A stretch of 12,852 nt of DNA, taken from contig JBFLYA010000109.1 in NCBI GenBank assembly GCA_040757115.1, forward strand, positions 1 to 12,852, read 5' to 3'. Source of the stretch: a bacterium (GTDB taxonomy: Bacteria; UBA9089; CG2-30-40-21; SBAY01). How positions within the stretch are numbered: position 1 is the first letter of the stretch; the number at the start of each line of letters is the position of its first letter. Below the pieces are notes generated by a model. It saw nothing but the letters and a program-made list of their open reading frames with translations, made no database searches and was not told the DNA's origin. This document shows positions 1-6,780 of the stretch, piece by piece. Made by a program: the position numbers and the translations under genes.

Positions 1-35
1 TTTAACAAAATATCTGGAATAGTAACTATCATCAT
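1..35 (-). CDS. 5' end of an unidentified leftward gene (partial)
   Basis: Only the first eleven codons are inside the window. Read on the minus strand, ATG at 35 gives MMIVTIPDILL and the frame runs open off the edge. The start is supported by a strong Shine-Dalgarno run, GGGAGGAG, about ten bases upstream (roughly 53-46); the second codon is also ATG and could serve instead. A TTGACA hexamer on the same strand at 105-100 may be part of its promoter, but I see no good -10 box at normal spacing. The peptide is too short to assign a family. It is divergent from the AlbA_2 gene that begins at 676. Confidence 0.55.
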   Translation of the reverse strand, partial: MMIVTIPDILL

Positions 36-138
36 ATCTATTTCTCCTCCCTTTTATAATTAATATCGGGAGGAAATAGATAATACTTAATACTTTAATT
101 GTCAATTTGTTATAAAAAAACGCAAAAGTTTAGATAGT

Positions 139-664
139 AAATTTGGGTAACTGTTCAGCCACAGAGGCACAGAGTTCACAGAGAATTAGAGAAATTAGCC
201 ATAAATGGACACGAATTAACCTCTGACATTCGATAAATGTAATGCGAACCTTTGTATGTGTTTAGCGTATTTATGCATTGGATACAAACCTGAAAGGTTT
301 GAATTTTACATAACCGTAGGTAAAACCTACGGAAATGGACATTTACGATGTCTCTCAACCCTGAAAGGGTTGAATTTTAAACGAGGGATAAAATTCGACC
401 CTTTCAGGGTCTCAGAGTGCATGTATGTGTTTCTTCCGTAGATTGCATCTACGGTTATGTGAAGTTTGACGCTTTCAGCGTCGGAAAAAAATATCGTCAC
501 GCTAAACACATACGAACCTTTAGGTTTGCTTTCCTGCTTGCCAGAAGCGAGGCTAAAGTCTCGCACTACAAATCTTTTTATTATTCGTGTTCATTCGTGG
601 TTATATATTCCCTCTGTGTTCTCTGTGACTCTGTGGTTATATCCCGGAACGGTTACAAATTTGG
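139..664. mobile_element. GTAAC-type MITE copy 1 with 8-bp duplication, carrying a nested element
   Basis: The element proper is 147-656 (510 bp). It starts GTAACTGTTC and ends GAACGGTTAC, and is flanked by the perfect 8-bp direct repeat AAATTTGG at 139-146 and 657-664. Behind the tips the arms remain inverted repeats made of CACAGAG-like words (about 157-185 against 611-636). Removing the nested 260-bp element and its duplication leaves 242 bp, matching the 240-bp copy at 6763-7002, which is closely similar throughout. There is no transposase gene. GTAA tips and 8-bp duplications match what is known of IS66, so IS66-type mobilisation is the likely but unproven mechanism. The right duplication supplies part of the Shine-Dalgarno sequence of the gene at 676. 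Confidence 0.93.
246..521. mobile_element. Nested 260-bp palindromic MITE inside copy 1
   Basis: The element is 254-513. It has perfect 15-bp terminal inverted repeats, GTATGTGTTTAGCGT and its complement, and an 8-bp direct duplication GAACCTTT at 246-253 and 514-521. The paralogous copy at 6763-7002 has one uninterrupted GAACCTTT at the corresponding place (about 6863-6870), which is a direct empty-site control. The interior is a near full-length foldback built of smaller palindromes: CCTGAAAGG units near 289, 361 and 399, and CCGTAGGT/ACCTACGG-like stems near 314-332 and 436-454. There is no coding capacity. The tips differ from the GTAAC family, so a different transposase may have moved it. 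Confidence 0.9.
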
Positions 665-668
665 AGAA
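663..668 (+). promoter_or_regulatory. Ribosome binding site partly made of a target-site duplication
   Basis: GGAGAA lies nine bases before the ATG at 676. Its first two bases are the last two of the duplicated AAATTTGG, so the insertion landed inside the leader and the duplication rebuilt the binding site next to the gene. This site decides the start at 676 rather than any of the in-frame upstream codons, which lie within the MITE. Confidence 0.75.
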
Positions 669-675
669 TAAAAAA

Positions 676-1875
676 ATGGGTAATGAAGAGATAGAAAAAC
701 ACCTGGAATTAGGTGAAGATTCTAAGTGGGAGTTTAAGTCAGAAATTTCACATCCCGATGACCTATCTTCTGAAATTGTCGCTATGGCAAACTCTGAAGG
801 CGGAACTATCCTACTTGGTGTCTCTGATAAGGGAGAACCAACTGGTAACCTTGATGATAAGGAAACAATGAATACAGTGGTTGTCTCAATAGAAAATATC
901 TCTCGGAATAATATAGAACCCGCTTTATTTCTTACCTGGGAAAAGATAAAGATAAATGGTCACACAATCCTGGCGATTAAAATTCCCAAAGGTCCAGATA
1001 GACCATACCGCACCAACAAAGGAGTCTATTATCTCCGTGTGGGGACAAGCAAAAAGATTATTAGTCGGGGAGAGTTAGCAAAGCTCTTTCAATCTACCGG
1101 CTTATTTTATCCTGATGAATCCCCGGTTTTAAATACGGACATCGCTGATATTGATAGTGATTATCTGAACAAAGCCTGGCCCGAATTAGTAAGCATACCT
1201 TTATCTAAAGCCAGACTCAAAGACTGTGGGATAATAAGCACTGATGAATCTGCTTTGACAATTGGTGGGCTTATCTGCTATGGCAAAGAACCACAAAAAA
1301 GGCTACCTTATGCCAGGATTACTGCCATCAGATTCCCGGAAGGAGATATTGAAGGTGGACATAGGTATCTTGAGAGGTTAGAGATTGAAGGCAGGATTGA
1401 AGACCAGGCAAAGGAAGCAACTATGTTTTTGACTCGTCATCTTGGAATAGTAGAAGAAATTTTGACATTTGCTTCGGAAACTCAAACCAGCCCTCCCAAA
1501 CTCTTATTATCAGCCATTCAGGAAGGAATAATCAATGCCCTGGTTCACCGCGATTACACCCTTCCTTCCCAAATTAGACTCTTTGTCTTTGATGACAGGA
1601 TAGAAATATTAAGTCCTGGCAGGTTGTTGAATACGGTAAATCTTTCAGAACTGAAACTTGGCTGTCATGCGGTTAGAAACCGTATCATCTTTGCCCATTG
1701 TCTGAGGCTGAAATTGGTTTATAATGTGGGATTGGGTATTCCAACAATGTTCAGGCTAACACTCAGGGCAGGTCTTCCTGAACCAGAAATAAGTCTTGTC
1801 GGCTCAGAATTTAGACTTGTCTTCAGGAGAAACGCTCATGTCCACAGCGCGGACACAAACGACGATGAAAATTAA
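676..1875 (+). CDS. AlbA_2 (Schlafen-type) / RecG-like ATP-binding domain regulator
   Basis: The protein has 399 residues from the ATG at 676, chosen for its GGAGAA site; the reading frame extends upstream to 466, but only through mobile-element DNA. Residues about 15-135 form an AlbA_2/Schlafen putative nucleic-acid-binding domain, with the typical EIVAMANSEGGTILLGVSD stretch (33-51) and YYLRVGTS (118-125). Residues about 270-390 resemble the HATPase_c_4 domain found in such proteins, including INALVHRDY (286-294), the RNRIIFAH stretch near 334 and a final RLVFRR. Families with this layout are annotated as putative transcriptional regulators or RecG-like ATP-binding proteins; their biochemical role is not settled. 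The last 13 or so residues after RLVFRR are encoded by a dispersed repeat (1822 onward) and are probably not ancestral. It precedes the NACHT gene on the same strand but is separated by about 390 bp of repeats. Confidence 0.85.
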   Translation: MGNEEIEKHLELGEDSKWEFKSEISHPDDLSSEIVAMANSEGGTILLGVSDKGEPTGNLDDKETMNTVVVSIENISRNNIEPALFLTWEKIKINGHTILAIKIPKGPDRPYRTNKGVYYLRVGTSKKIISRGELAKLFQSTGLFYPDESPVLNTDIADIDSDYLNKAWPELVSIPLSKARLKDCGIISTDESALTIGGLICYGKEPQKRLPYARITAIRFPEGDIEGGHRYLERLEIEGRIEDQAKEATMFLTRHLGIVEEILTFASETQTSPPKLLLSAIQEGIINALVHRDYTLPSQIRLFVFDDRIEILSPGRLLNTVNLSELKLGCHAVRNRIIFAHCLRLKLVYNVGLGIPTMFRLTLRAGLPEPEISLVGSEFRLVFRRNAHVHSADTNDDEN

Positions 1876-1880
1876 TGGGA
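1822..1880 (+). repeat. TTCAGGAGAAACG..CATG module, copy A (overlaps a gene end)
   Basis: TTCAGGAGAAACGCTCATG at 1822-1840 is followed by a small hairpin (GTCC, seven-base loop, GGAC) and then CACAAACGACGATGAAAAT. The same order recurs at 12734-12796: TTCAGGAGAAACGGACATG, a hairpin (GAGCC/GGCTC), then CACAAAGGGCAATGAAAAT. A third copy of the first part is at 2181-2200. The hairpin stems differ in sequence but keep their position. This copy encodes the C-terminal tail and stop region of the AlbA_2 gene. Confidence 0.75.
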
Positions 1881-2170
1881 CGCAGATTTACAGGATTTAC
1901 AAGATTTTAAAGAAAAGCCACTAATGCTCTGTCGCCATTCAAGTGATTGATTGGCCGTTGTCCCCCGCTGGCGGGGGTAGGGGGTGGATTCTTCTATTTC
2001 AGATTTCATATTCCACCCCCTTAATCCCCCGCCAGCGGGGAACATCAATTGAGTAGCGACAGAGCACTAAGGCACTATAAAAACATCAAGAAACTTTAAG
2101 GAAATAACTATAGAAATACAATAATAAAAAATTAATTTTAATCCTGTTCATCTGCGAAAATCTGCGTCCA
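1876..2170. repeat. TGGGACGCAGA foldback repeat interrupted by a second element
   Basis: The left arm begins TGGGACGCAGATTTACAGGA at 1876, and the right arm ends with the matching inverted sequence AAATCTGCGTCCA at 2170. A shorter relative, 78 bp and uninterrupted, lies at 12649-12726. The space between the arms here is enlarged by the 142-bp foldback at 1925-2066. No target duplication is evident at the outer ends. There is no coding capacity on either strand beyond short shadows. Confidence 0.75.
1921..2070. mobile_element. 142-bp GC-rich foldback element with CTAA duplication
   Basis: The element is 1925-2066, with perfect 11-bp terminal inverted repeats TGCTCTGTCGC / GCGACAGAGCA flanked by CTAA at 1921-1924 and 2067-2070. 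The inner stem is strong: CCCCGCTGGCGGGG at about 1963-1976 pairs with CCCCGCCAGCGGGG near 2027-2040. Inside that, GGGGGTGGA pairs with TCCACCCCC. The four-base duplication is short enough to need other copies for confirmation; a TA duplication with slightly longer ends fits almost as well. It is far more GC-rich than its surroundings. It could fold into a long hairpin in any transcript crossing it and may separate the two flanking genes transcriptionally. Confidence 0.8.
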
Positions 2171-2180
2171 ATTTTACATT

Positions 2181-2250
2181 TTCAGGGGAAACGGGCATGA
2201 CCTGCGGCTACCAGCCTTTCCGAGTCCCGAACCCCGAGTCCCGAGTCCCG
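2181..2250 (+). repeat. TTCAGG-GAAACGG-CATGA module, copy B, with CCCGAGT tandem repeat
   Basis: TTCAGGGGAAACGGGCATGA at 2181-2200 is followed by a GGCT/AGCC hairpin, and then by three to four imperfect CCCGAGTC units (2219-2250). Sequence of the same kind ends this window (CCCGAGTCCC, 12843-12852), again downstream of a TTCAGG module. The ATG at 2197 is in frame with the NACHT gene and has purines upstream, so the repeat could give that protein a 24-residue N-terminal extension. I prefer the ATG at 2269. Confidence 0.65.
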
Positions 2251-2256
2251 ATTTTC

Positions 2257-2262
2257 AGGAGA
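2257..2262 (+). promoter_or_regulatory. Ribosome binding site deciding the NACHT gene start
   Basis: AGGAGA stands six bases before the ATG at 2269. It sits in the string ATTTTCAGGAGAA (2251-2263), which repeats the ATTTTCAGGGGAA at 2178-2190 almost exactly, so the binding site itself resembles the start of the dispersed TTCAGG module. Confidence 0.7.
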
Positions 2263-2268
2263 ACAATA

Positions 2269-5200
2269 ATGGAATGGTATGAAAGATTAGATGGATGGAA
2301 TAAGATAAATGAAGGCGACCTGGTAACCATTGCCTTATTTAAGTTTGATATGGCAAAATCTACCCAGCTTGGAAAACAACTTGGTGCAGAAGAAAACAGA
2401 GATTGCCTTAAGAAATATCACGACCTGGTAGAATATATTCTAACCGGGTTTAATATCGCTCCCCAGCCATTTGAATTTCAAAAGGATGGGGCAACGGTCT
2501 ATTTCCTTGGGGAAAATGCCGTCTCTGAGGCAGTTCGTGCCGGGAAAAAACTTCTTTCTGAGATAAGAAGGACTCTGGAATACGAGGTTCACATCAGAAT
2601 TGGCATTGGTGTTGACGATGTGTATTTCAAGAAAAGACTGGGAGAGATTTCATCACATCAGTTTGACCTTGGAGGACATTCAGAAAAGGTTTGCCCCATC
2701 GATTCCCTTGTCTTAACCGAGGAGGCATATTTAGACCTTGATAGATTAGATAAAGGATTGGCAAGTGAGTTTGGCTTTCTTGGAACTACACTTGAGGATA
2801 AGTCACCTTTATTTGTCTATCCCAAAACTCGCCAGATAAACAAACCAGCTGAATTTTTTAAGCCAGAGGATGACCCATACTGCATTAAGGCACGGCTTAT
2901 CAATTACTATAATACCCCATCATTTTGTCAATTTAGATTTGTGGGCATCCGTCAATTTGAAAAGGTAGGGTTAGCCCTGGAGATTCGTAAGGCTTATGTC
3001 CTTCTTAAAGCCCGTGCCTGGAAGGAAAGGGAAGAGATAGATGAAAGTAGAAAGATGAAAGATGAAAGAGAAAGGGAAGAAAGGGAAAGAAGACCTTTTC
3101 TAAGCGAAAAGACCTATCGCGAGACACCTATTCCCCTTGACGGACTTTTAAAGAAAGACAAAAATATTATTCTGCTTGGTGACCCCGGTTCTGGAAAGAC
3201 AACCTTTCTTCGCTGGCTTAGCTTGATGTTTATAGATGGGGTAAGGAATATAAAAAGGCATCTGGGAATTGAGGAAAGCCTTATTCCCCTCTTTATCTCT
3301 GTAGGTAGATTCTTTAATTTGCGTTCAGAAAATCCAAACCTTGGATTACTTAATCTCCTTTCCCTCTATTTTTGTCCCTATGGCTGTGAGGGATTGGAAA
3401 AGATGCTTGAACCTCGATTAAATGATGGGCAGGTTATCTTTCTCTTTGATGGTCTGGATGAGCTCCCATCTGCCAATGAAAGAGAGATAGCAAGAAATCT
3501 GGTTGAACTCTATACCAGCCAATATTCAAAGAATAGATTCATCATCACCAGTAGAATTGTTGGCTATCCCGGGCTTTCTATCCCTAATTCCAGAGAGTAT
3601 TGTCTGGAAGGACTTGATGAAGATGAGGCAACAAAATTGGCTTTTGCCTTTTACTTTAGTTTAGCCATTAAGGATGAAGAAAAAAAACCCCGGGCAAAGG
3701 AACTGGCAGAAGAGAAAAGCCATATCCTTATCTCATCATTAAAGGAGCGGGAAAACCTCCTTGCCTTTCTCCAGAACCCACTCTTACTTACCCTGTCTGC
3801 CATCTGCCACACAAATCTTGGCAAACTTCCCAAATATAGGGTTCGGCTATATGAGGTCGCCACCCAGACATTGGTTGATGCCTGGGCAAATGCAAGAAGA
3901 CCTGAGAGTATAACAGAAAGAGAACACATTGACTATGAGGCAGAAGGACTGCGTGTCTTACCAGCCATTGCTCTCTGGATGCATCAGGAAAAACCAGCGG
4001 GATTGGTCAGAGAGGATGAACTTATAGAAAAGATTAAAGCCCTGCTTGGAAAAGGGGAATTTGATGCCAAAGAATTTATGAGGAGACTTGAAGCCGCAGG
4101 AAGCCTTTTAATAAATAGAGGAGAAAACCAATATGGCTTTATCCACCAAACATTCCAGGAGTATTTAGTGGCAAAACAAATGGTAAAATCAGTAAAAGAT
4201 TCCTGGGAAGATTACATCTCTGAATTTCTTTACAACCCCCGCTATGAAGAAATATGGAGACTAATTGCAGGTGAGATTGGCATAATTGAAGGAAGCGGTG
4301 AGAAGGCAAGCCTTTATATAAAAAAGATTTACGAAGATACTGATGACATTAATGCACAAATCCTTAAGAAGAACCTTTTGCTCTCTGCCAAAGCCCTTTC
4401 AGATACCGTCTCTTATGATGAGGAGCTGAATAATGGGATTGTATCTGACCTCTTTAATGCCTGCATTAAGGATGAACCACCACCACCCAGAGAACAACTC
4501 TTCCTTGCCATCCGACAATTAAAAGGAAGGGAAGAAGGTGAAAGGCTTTGTGGCCTTCTGGTAGATAGACTGAAGGATTTTGATAGGGATGTTCGTTCTG
4601 CCGCAGCAGAGGCAATAGGGAATCTGGGGGATAAAAGTGCCCTCCCACAACTTATTCCTTTGTTGAGTGATGCTGTTGGGTATGTTCGTTCTGCCTCAGC
4701 AGAGGCAATAGGGATGTTGGGGGATAAAAGTGCCCTCCCACAACTTATTCCTTTGTTGAGTGATGCTAATTGGTTTGTTCGTTCTGCCGCAGTAGAGGCG
4801 ATAGGGAAGTTGGGGGATAAAAGTGCCCTCCCACAACTTATTCCTTTGTTGAGTGATGCTGAGTGGGATGTTGTTCGTTCTGCCGCAGCCGAGGCAATAG
4901 GGAAGTTGGGGGATAAAAGTGTCCTCCCAAAACTTATTCCTTTGTTGAATGATGCTGATGGGTATGTTTGTTCTGCCGCAGCAAGGGCAATAGGGGAGTT
5001 GGGTGATAAAAGTGTCCTCCCAAAACTTATTCTTTTGTTGAAAGATGCTAAGTGGGATGTTCGTTCTGCCGCAGCAAGGGCAATAGGGAATGTGCGGGAT
5101 AAAAGTGTCCTCCCACAACTTATTCCTTTGTTGAGTGATGCTGATGGGTATGTTCGTTCTGCCGCAGCAAGGGCAATAGGGAAGTTAGGTGATAAAAGTG

Positions 5201-5571
5201 CCCTCCCACAACTTATTCCTTTGTTGAGTGATGATGAGTGGTATGTTCGTTCTGCCGCAGCAGAGGCAATAGGGAAGTTAGGGGATAAAAGTGCCCTCCC
5301 ACAACTTATTCCTTTGTTGAGTGATGCTGATGGGTATGTTTGTTCTGCCGCAGCAAGGGCAATAGGGGAGTTGGGTGATAAAAGTGTCCTCCCAAAACTT
5401 ATTCTTTTGTTGAAAGATGCTAAGTGGGATGTTCGTTCTGCCGCAGCAAGGGCAATAGGGAAGTTGGGTGATAAAAGTGCCCTCCCACAACTTATTCCTT
5501 TGTTGAATGATGCTAAGTGGGATGTTCGTTCTGCCGCAGCAGAGGCAATCTGGAATCTCTCGCTGGTCTAA
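2269..5571 (+). CDS. Cyclase-like / NACHT NTPase / HEAT-repeat STAND protein
   Basis: The protein has 1100 residues. Residues about 15-190 resemble a class III nucleotidyl cyclase domain: FKFDMAKST gives a first metal-type Asp27, QKDGATVYF a second (Asp73), and RIGIGVDD (110-117) the following strand. The region that normally carries the catalytic Asn and Arg is shortened (FDLGGHSEKVC, 132-142), so activity is doubtful. A charged linker spans about 250-276. The NACHT core has Walker A GDPGSGKTT (304-312), Walker B FLFDGLDELP (391-400) and a sensor-like RFIITSR (423-429); FIHQTFQEYLVAK near 624-636 is typical of NACHT proteins. Residues 774-1100 are ten full 31-residue HEAT-like (PBS-lyase-type) repeats plus part of an eleventh. 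STAND proteins of this plan sense a ligand through the repeats and activate the N-terminal domain; several bacterial NACHT proteins protect against phage. The ligand and output here are unknown. An alternative start at 2197 would add 24 repeat-encoded residues. Confidence 0.88.
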   Translation: MEWYERLDGWNKINEGDLVTIALFKFDMAKSTQLGKQLGAEENRDCLKKYHDLVEYILTGFNIAPQPFEFQKDGATVYFLGENAVSEAVRAGKKLLSEIRRTLEYEVHIRIGIGVDDVYFKKRLGEISSHQFDLGGHSEKVCPIDSLVLTEEAYLDLDRLDKGLASEFGFLGTTLEDKSPLFVYPKTRQINKPAEFFKPEDDPYCIKARLINYYNTPSFCQFRFVGIRQFEKVGLALEIRKAYVLLKARAWKEREEIDESRKMKDEREREERERRPFLSEKTYRETPIPLDGLLKKDKNIILLGDPGSGKTTFLRWLSLMFIDGVRNIKRHLGIEESLIPLFISVGRFFNLRSENPNLGLLNLLSLYFCPYGCEGLEKMLEPRLNDGQVIFLFDGLDELPSANEREIARNLVELYTSQYSKNRFIITSRIVGYPGLSIPNSREYCLEGLDEDEATKLAFAFYFSLAIKDEEKKPRAKELAEEKSHILISSLKERENLLAFLQNPLLLTLSAICHTNLGKLPKYRVRLYEVATQTLVDAWANARRPESITEREHIDYEAEGLRVLPAIALWMHQEKPAGLVREDELIEKIKALLGKGEFDAKEFMRRLEAAGSLLINRGENQYGFIHQTFQEYLVAKQMVKSVKDSWEDYISEFLYNPRYEEIWRLIAGEIGIIEGSGEKASLYIKKIYEDTDDINAQILKKNLLLSAKALSDTVSYDEELNNGIVSDLFNACIKDEPPPPREQLFLAIRQLKGREEGERLCGLLVDRLKDFDRDVRSAAAEAIGNLGDKSALPQLIPLLSDAVGYVRSASAEAIGMLGDKSALPQLIPLLSDANWFVRSAAVEAIGKLGDKSALPQLIPLLSDAEWDVVRSAAAEAIGKLGDKSVLPKLIPLLNDADGYVCSAAARAIGELGDKSVLPKLILLLKDAKWDVRSAAARAIGNVRDKSVLPQLIPLLSDADGYVRSAAARAIGKLGDKSALPQLIPLLSDDEWYVRSAAAEAIGKLGDKSALPQLIPLLSDADGYVCSAAARAIGELGDKSVLPKLILLLKDAKWDVRSAAARAIGKLGDKSALPQLIPLLNDAKWDVRSAAAEAIWNLSLV
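4588..5571 (+). repeat. 93-bp in-frame tandem repeat array encoding HEAT repeats
   Basis: Ten full copies and a partial one of a 93-bp unit, each encoding 31 residues of the pattern VRSAAAEAIGKLGDKSALPQ followed by LIPLLSD and a variable tail. Copies are nearly identical in DNA as well as protein. Differences concentrate in the residues after LLSDA (VGY, NWF, EWD, DGY, KWD) and in R/C after V. One copy, near 4860-4875, carries an extra GTT codon (VVRS). The 140 bp at 4951-5090 recur without change at 5323-5462, exactly 372 bp (four units) later. Confidence 0.93.
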
Positions 5572-5802
5572 TTCCAGGTTCATAAGAAGCGGAAATTTTC
5601 CTTATAGGGCTATTAACTGGAAGTCTACATAGGATAATACCCATAAATAAGGCATGAGAATAATCGTTCCGTTAGGAACATAATATCGGTAGGAATAGAT
5701 AGACAAACCAATCAGTTCCGTAGATGGTAGAAAATTTATGGAAAACCATTTACCAATATATTGTCCCTATGGGACATTAATGAAGGATGAGGTAGAATTT
5801 TC
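5572..5802. repeat. Gene-free stretch with short palindromes
   Basis: I see no gene here. The stretch holds short dyads separated by AT-rich spacers: GTTCCGTTAGGAAC at about 5669-5682 and GTCCCTATGGGAC at 5763-5775. The string AATATCGGTAGGAATAGATA near 5685-5704 resembles AATATCGGGAGGAAATAGATA at 63-83. The pattern of a small palindrome followed by CATAA and a GGTAGG-like word is shared with the interior of the nested element at 254-513, so this may be a decayed relative. No inverted-repeat ends or target duplication are visible. Confidence 0.5.
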
Positions 5803-6056
5803 GTAACCGTTCAGATAGTAATTCACCGCAGAGACGCAGAGGAACAGAGAAGAAATTGAAATAAATCAGACAACAGAAAAGATTATTGAGGCAATTATTG
5901 TCCTACATAGGACCTCAAAACCAAATTTGTTAATCAATCATGATATGTCGGTTTTCAAAAGCTTGCTCTGATGAAAATCCGTGATGGAATGAGGCATGTG
6001 GTAAATAGTTTTTAATTTTTTCTCTGCGTCTCTGTGTCTCTGCGGTGAACGGTTAC
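5803..6056. mobile_element. GTAAC-type MITE copy 2, without a visible duplication
   Basis: The ends are GTAACCGTTC at 5803-5812 and GAACGGTTAC at 6047-6056. Inside them, inverted arms rich in CACCGCAGAGACGCAGAG (left, about 5824-5840) match TCTGCGTCTCTGTG-like sequence on the right (about 6022-6044). The left arm has about twelve extra bases (AGATAGTAATTC) between the tip and the CACCGCAG word. The flanking octamers GAATTTTC and TGGTCAAC do not match, unlike the other four copies. The core, about 5850-6005, is unlike the other copies and holds a small GTCCTACATAGGAC palindrome (about 5900-5913). It lies 37 bp upstream of the cyclophilin gene. Confidence 0.75.
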
Positions 6057-6093
6057 TGGTCAACAATACATATTATACGAGGAGGTAAAAGGT

Positions 6094-6780
6094 ATGAAAA
6101 AAATAATTGTATGTGGATTGCTTGTTCTGAGTTTATCAGGATGCATGGGAACAAAAGAAAAACCTGTTACGACTGAAGAAATTACTATGGCAGAATCAGG
6201 AATTAGTTCGTCAGGTAAATTGGAGTTTTCTAACGAAGAAGAGGTAAAAGGGTTGGAAATGAAGTCTGAAGAAAGTAAGAAGGAAATGGAAGAAATAGGG
6301 GTTATTGAGACTAAGTTTGGTAAAATGACTATCAGATTTTTCCCGCAAGATGCACCAGGTCATGTAGAAAACTTTAAAAAATTGGCTAAAGGAAGGTTTT
6401 ACAATGAAACAACATTTCATCGGGTCATACCAGGGTTTATGATTCAAGGCGGAGACCCAAATAGTAAAGATGATGACCGAACTAATGATGGTATGGGTGG
6501 ACCAGGTTATACAATTAAGGCAGAATTTAATAGCCTATCTCACAAAAGAGGTATCGTTTCTATGGCACGCAGTGCTCATCCGGATAGTGCCGGGTCTCAA
6601 TTCTTTATCTGTGTTGCCCCAGCGACTTTCTTAGATGGACAATATACAGTATTTGGAGAGGTAATAAATGGGATGGATGTTGCGGATAAGATTGTCAATG
6701 TCCCACGGGATAGCAATGATAACCCAATAGAAAAAATACCAATGACCGTATCGATTATCAGTGTAAGCGTTCAGCCATAG
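6094..6780 (+). CDS. Cyclophilin-type peptidyl-prolyl isomerase, lipoprotein
   Basis: The protein has 228 residues and a clear GGAGG site at 6081-6085. The N-terminus is a lipoprotein signal (charged MKK, hydrophobic core, lipobox LSGC with Cys17), so the mature enzyme should be membrane-anchored outside the cytoplasm. A Glu/Lys-rich linker (about 20-68) leads to the cyclophilin fold at about 70-225. This fold holds FHRVIPGFMIQGGDP (109-122, with the catalytic Arg110), SMARSAHPDSAGSQFF (156-171) and LDGQYTVFGEV (180-190, Tyr where cyclosporin-sensitive forms have Trp). It catalyses cis-trans isomerisation of Xaa-Pro bonds in exported proteins. The last five codons (VSVQP) and the stop lie in the MITE that starts at 6763; without it the frame would read ...SIISK and stop directly before the next gene's ATG. 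Confidence 0.92.
   Translation: MKKIIVCGLLVLSLSGCMGTKEKPVTTEEITMAESGISSSGKLEFSNEEEVKGLEMKSEESKKEMEEIGVIETKFGKMTIRFFPQDAPGHVENFKKLAKGRFYNETTFHRVIPGFMIQGGDPNSKDDDRTNDGMGGPGYTIKAEFNSLSHKRGIVSMARSAHPDSAGSQFFICVAPATFLDGQYTVFGEVINGMDVADKIVNVPRDSNDNPIEKIPMTVSIISVSVQP

Noticed and set aside
77-105. Promoter for the leftward edge gene
   Set aside because: TTGACA is present, but the nearest TATTAT is only 14 bp away and the 17-bp position is a poor match, so I do not call it.
151-660. CRISPR or simple-sequence explanation for the CACAGAG words
   Set aside because: The words occur as inverted arms of discrete elements with octamer duplications, not as regularly spaced direct repeats.
466-675. Upstream extension of the AlbA_2 reading frame
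   Set aside because: It is entirely within the MITE up to the ribosome binding site; the ATG at 676 has a good site and the AlbA_2 domain starts soon after it.
4588-5571. CRISPR-like array
   Set aside because: The 93-bp units are contiguous and coding, without spacers of constant length; they encode HEAT repeats.
4696-5583. Long minus-strand open frames opposite the HEAT repeats
   Set aside because: They are repetitive shadows of the 93-bp tandem array, have no ribosome site, and the plus-strand protein is clearly real.
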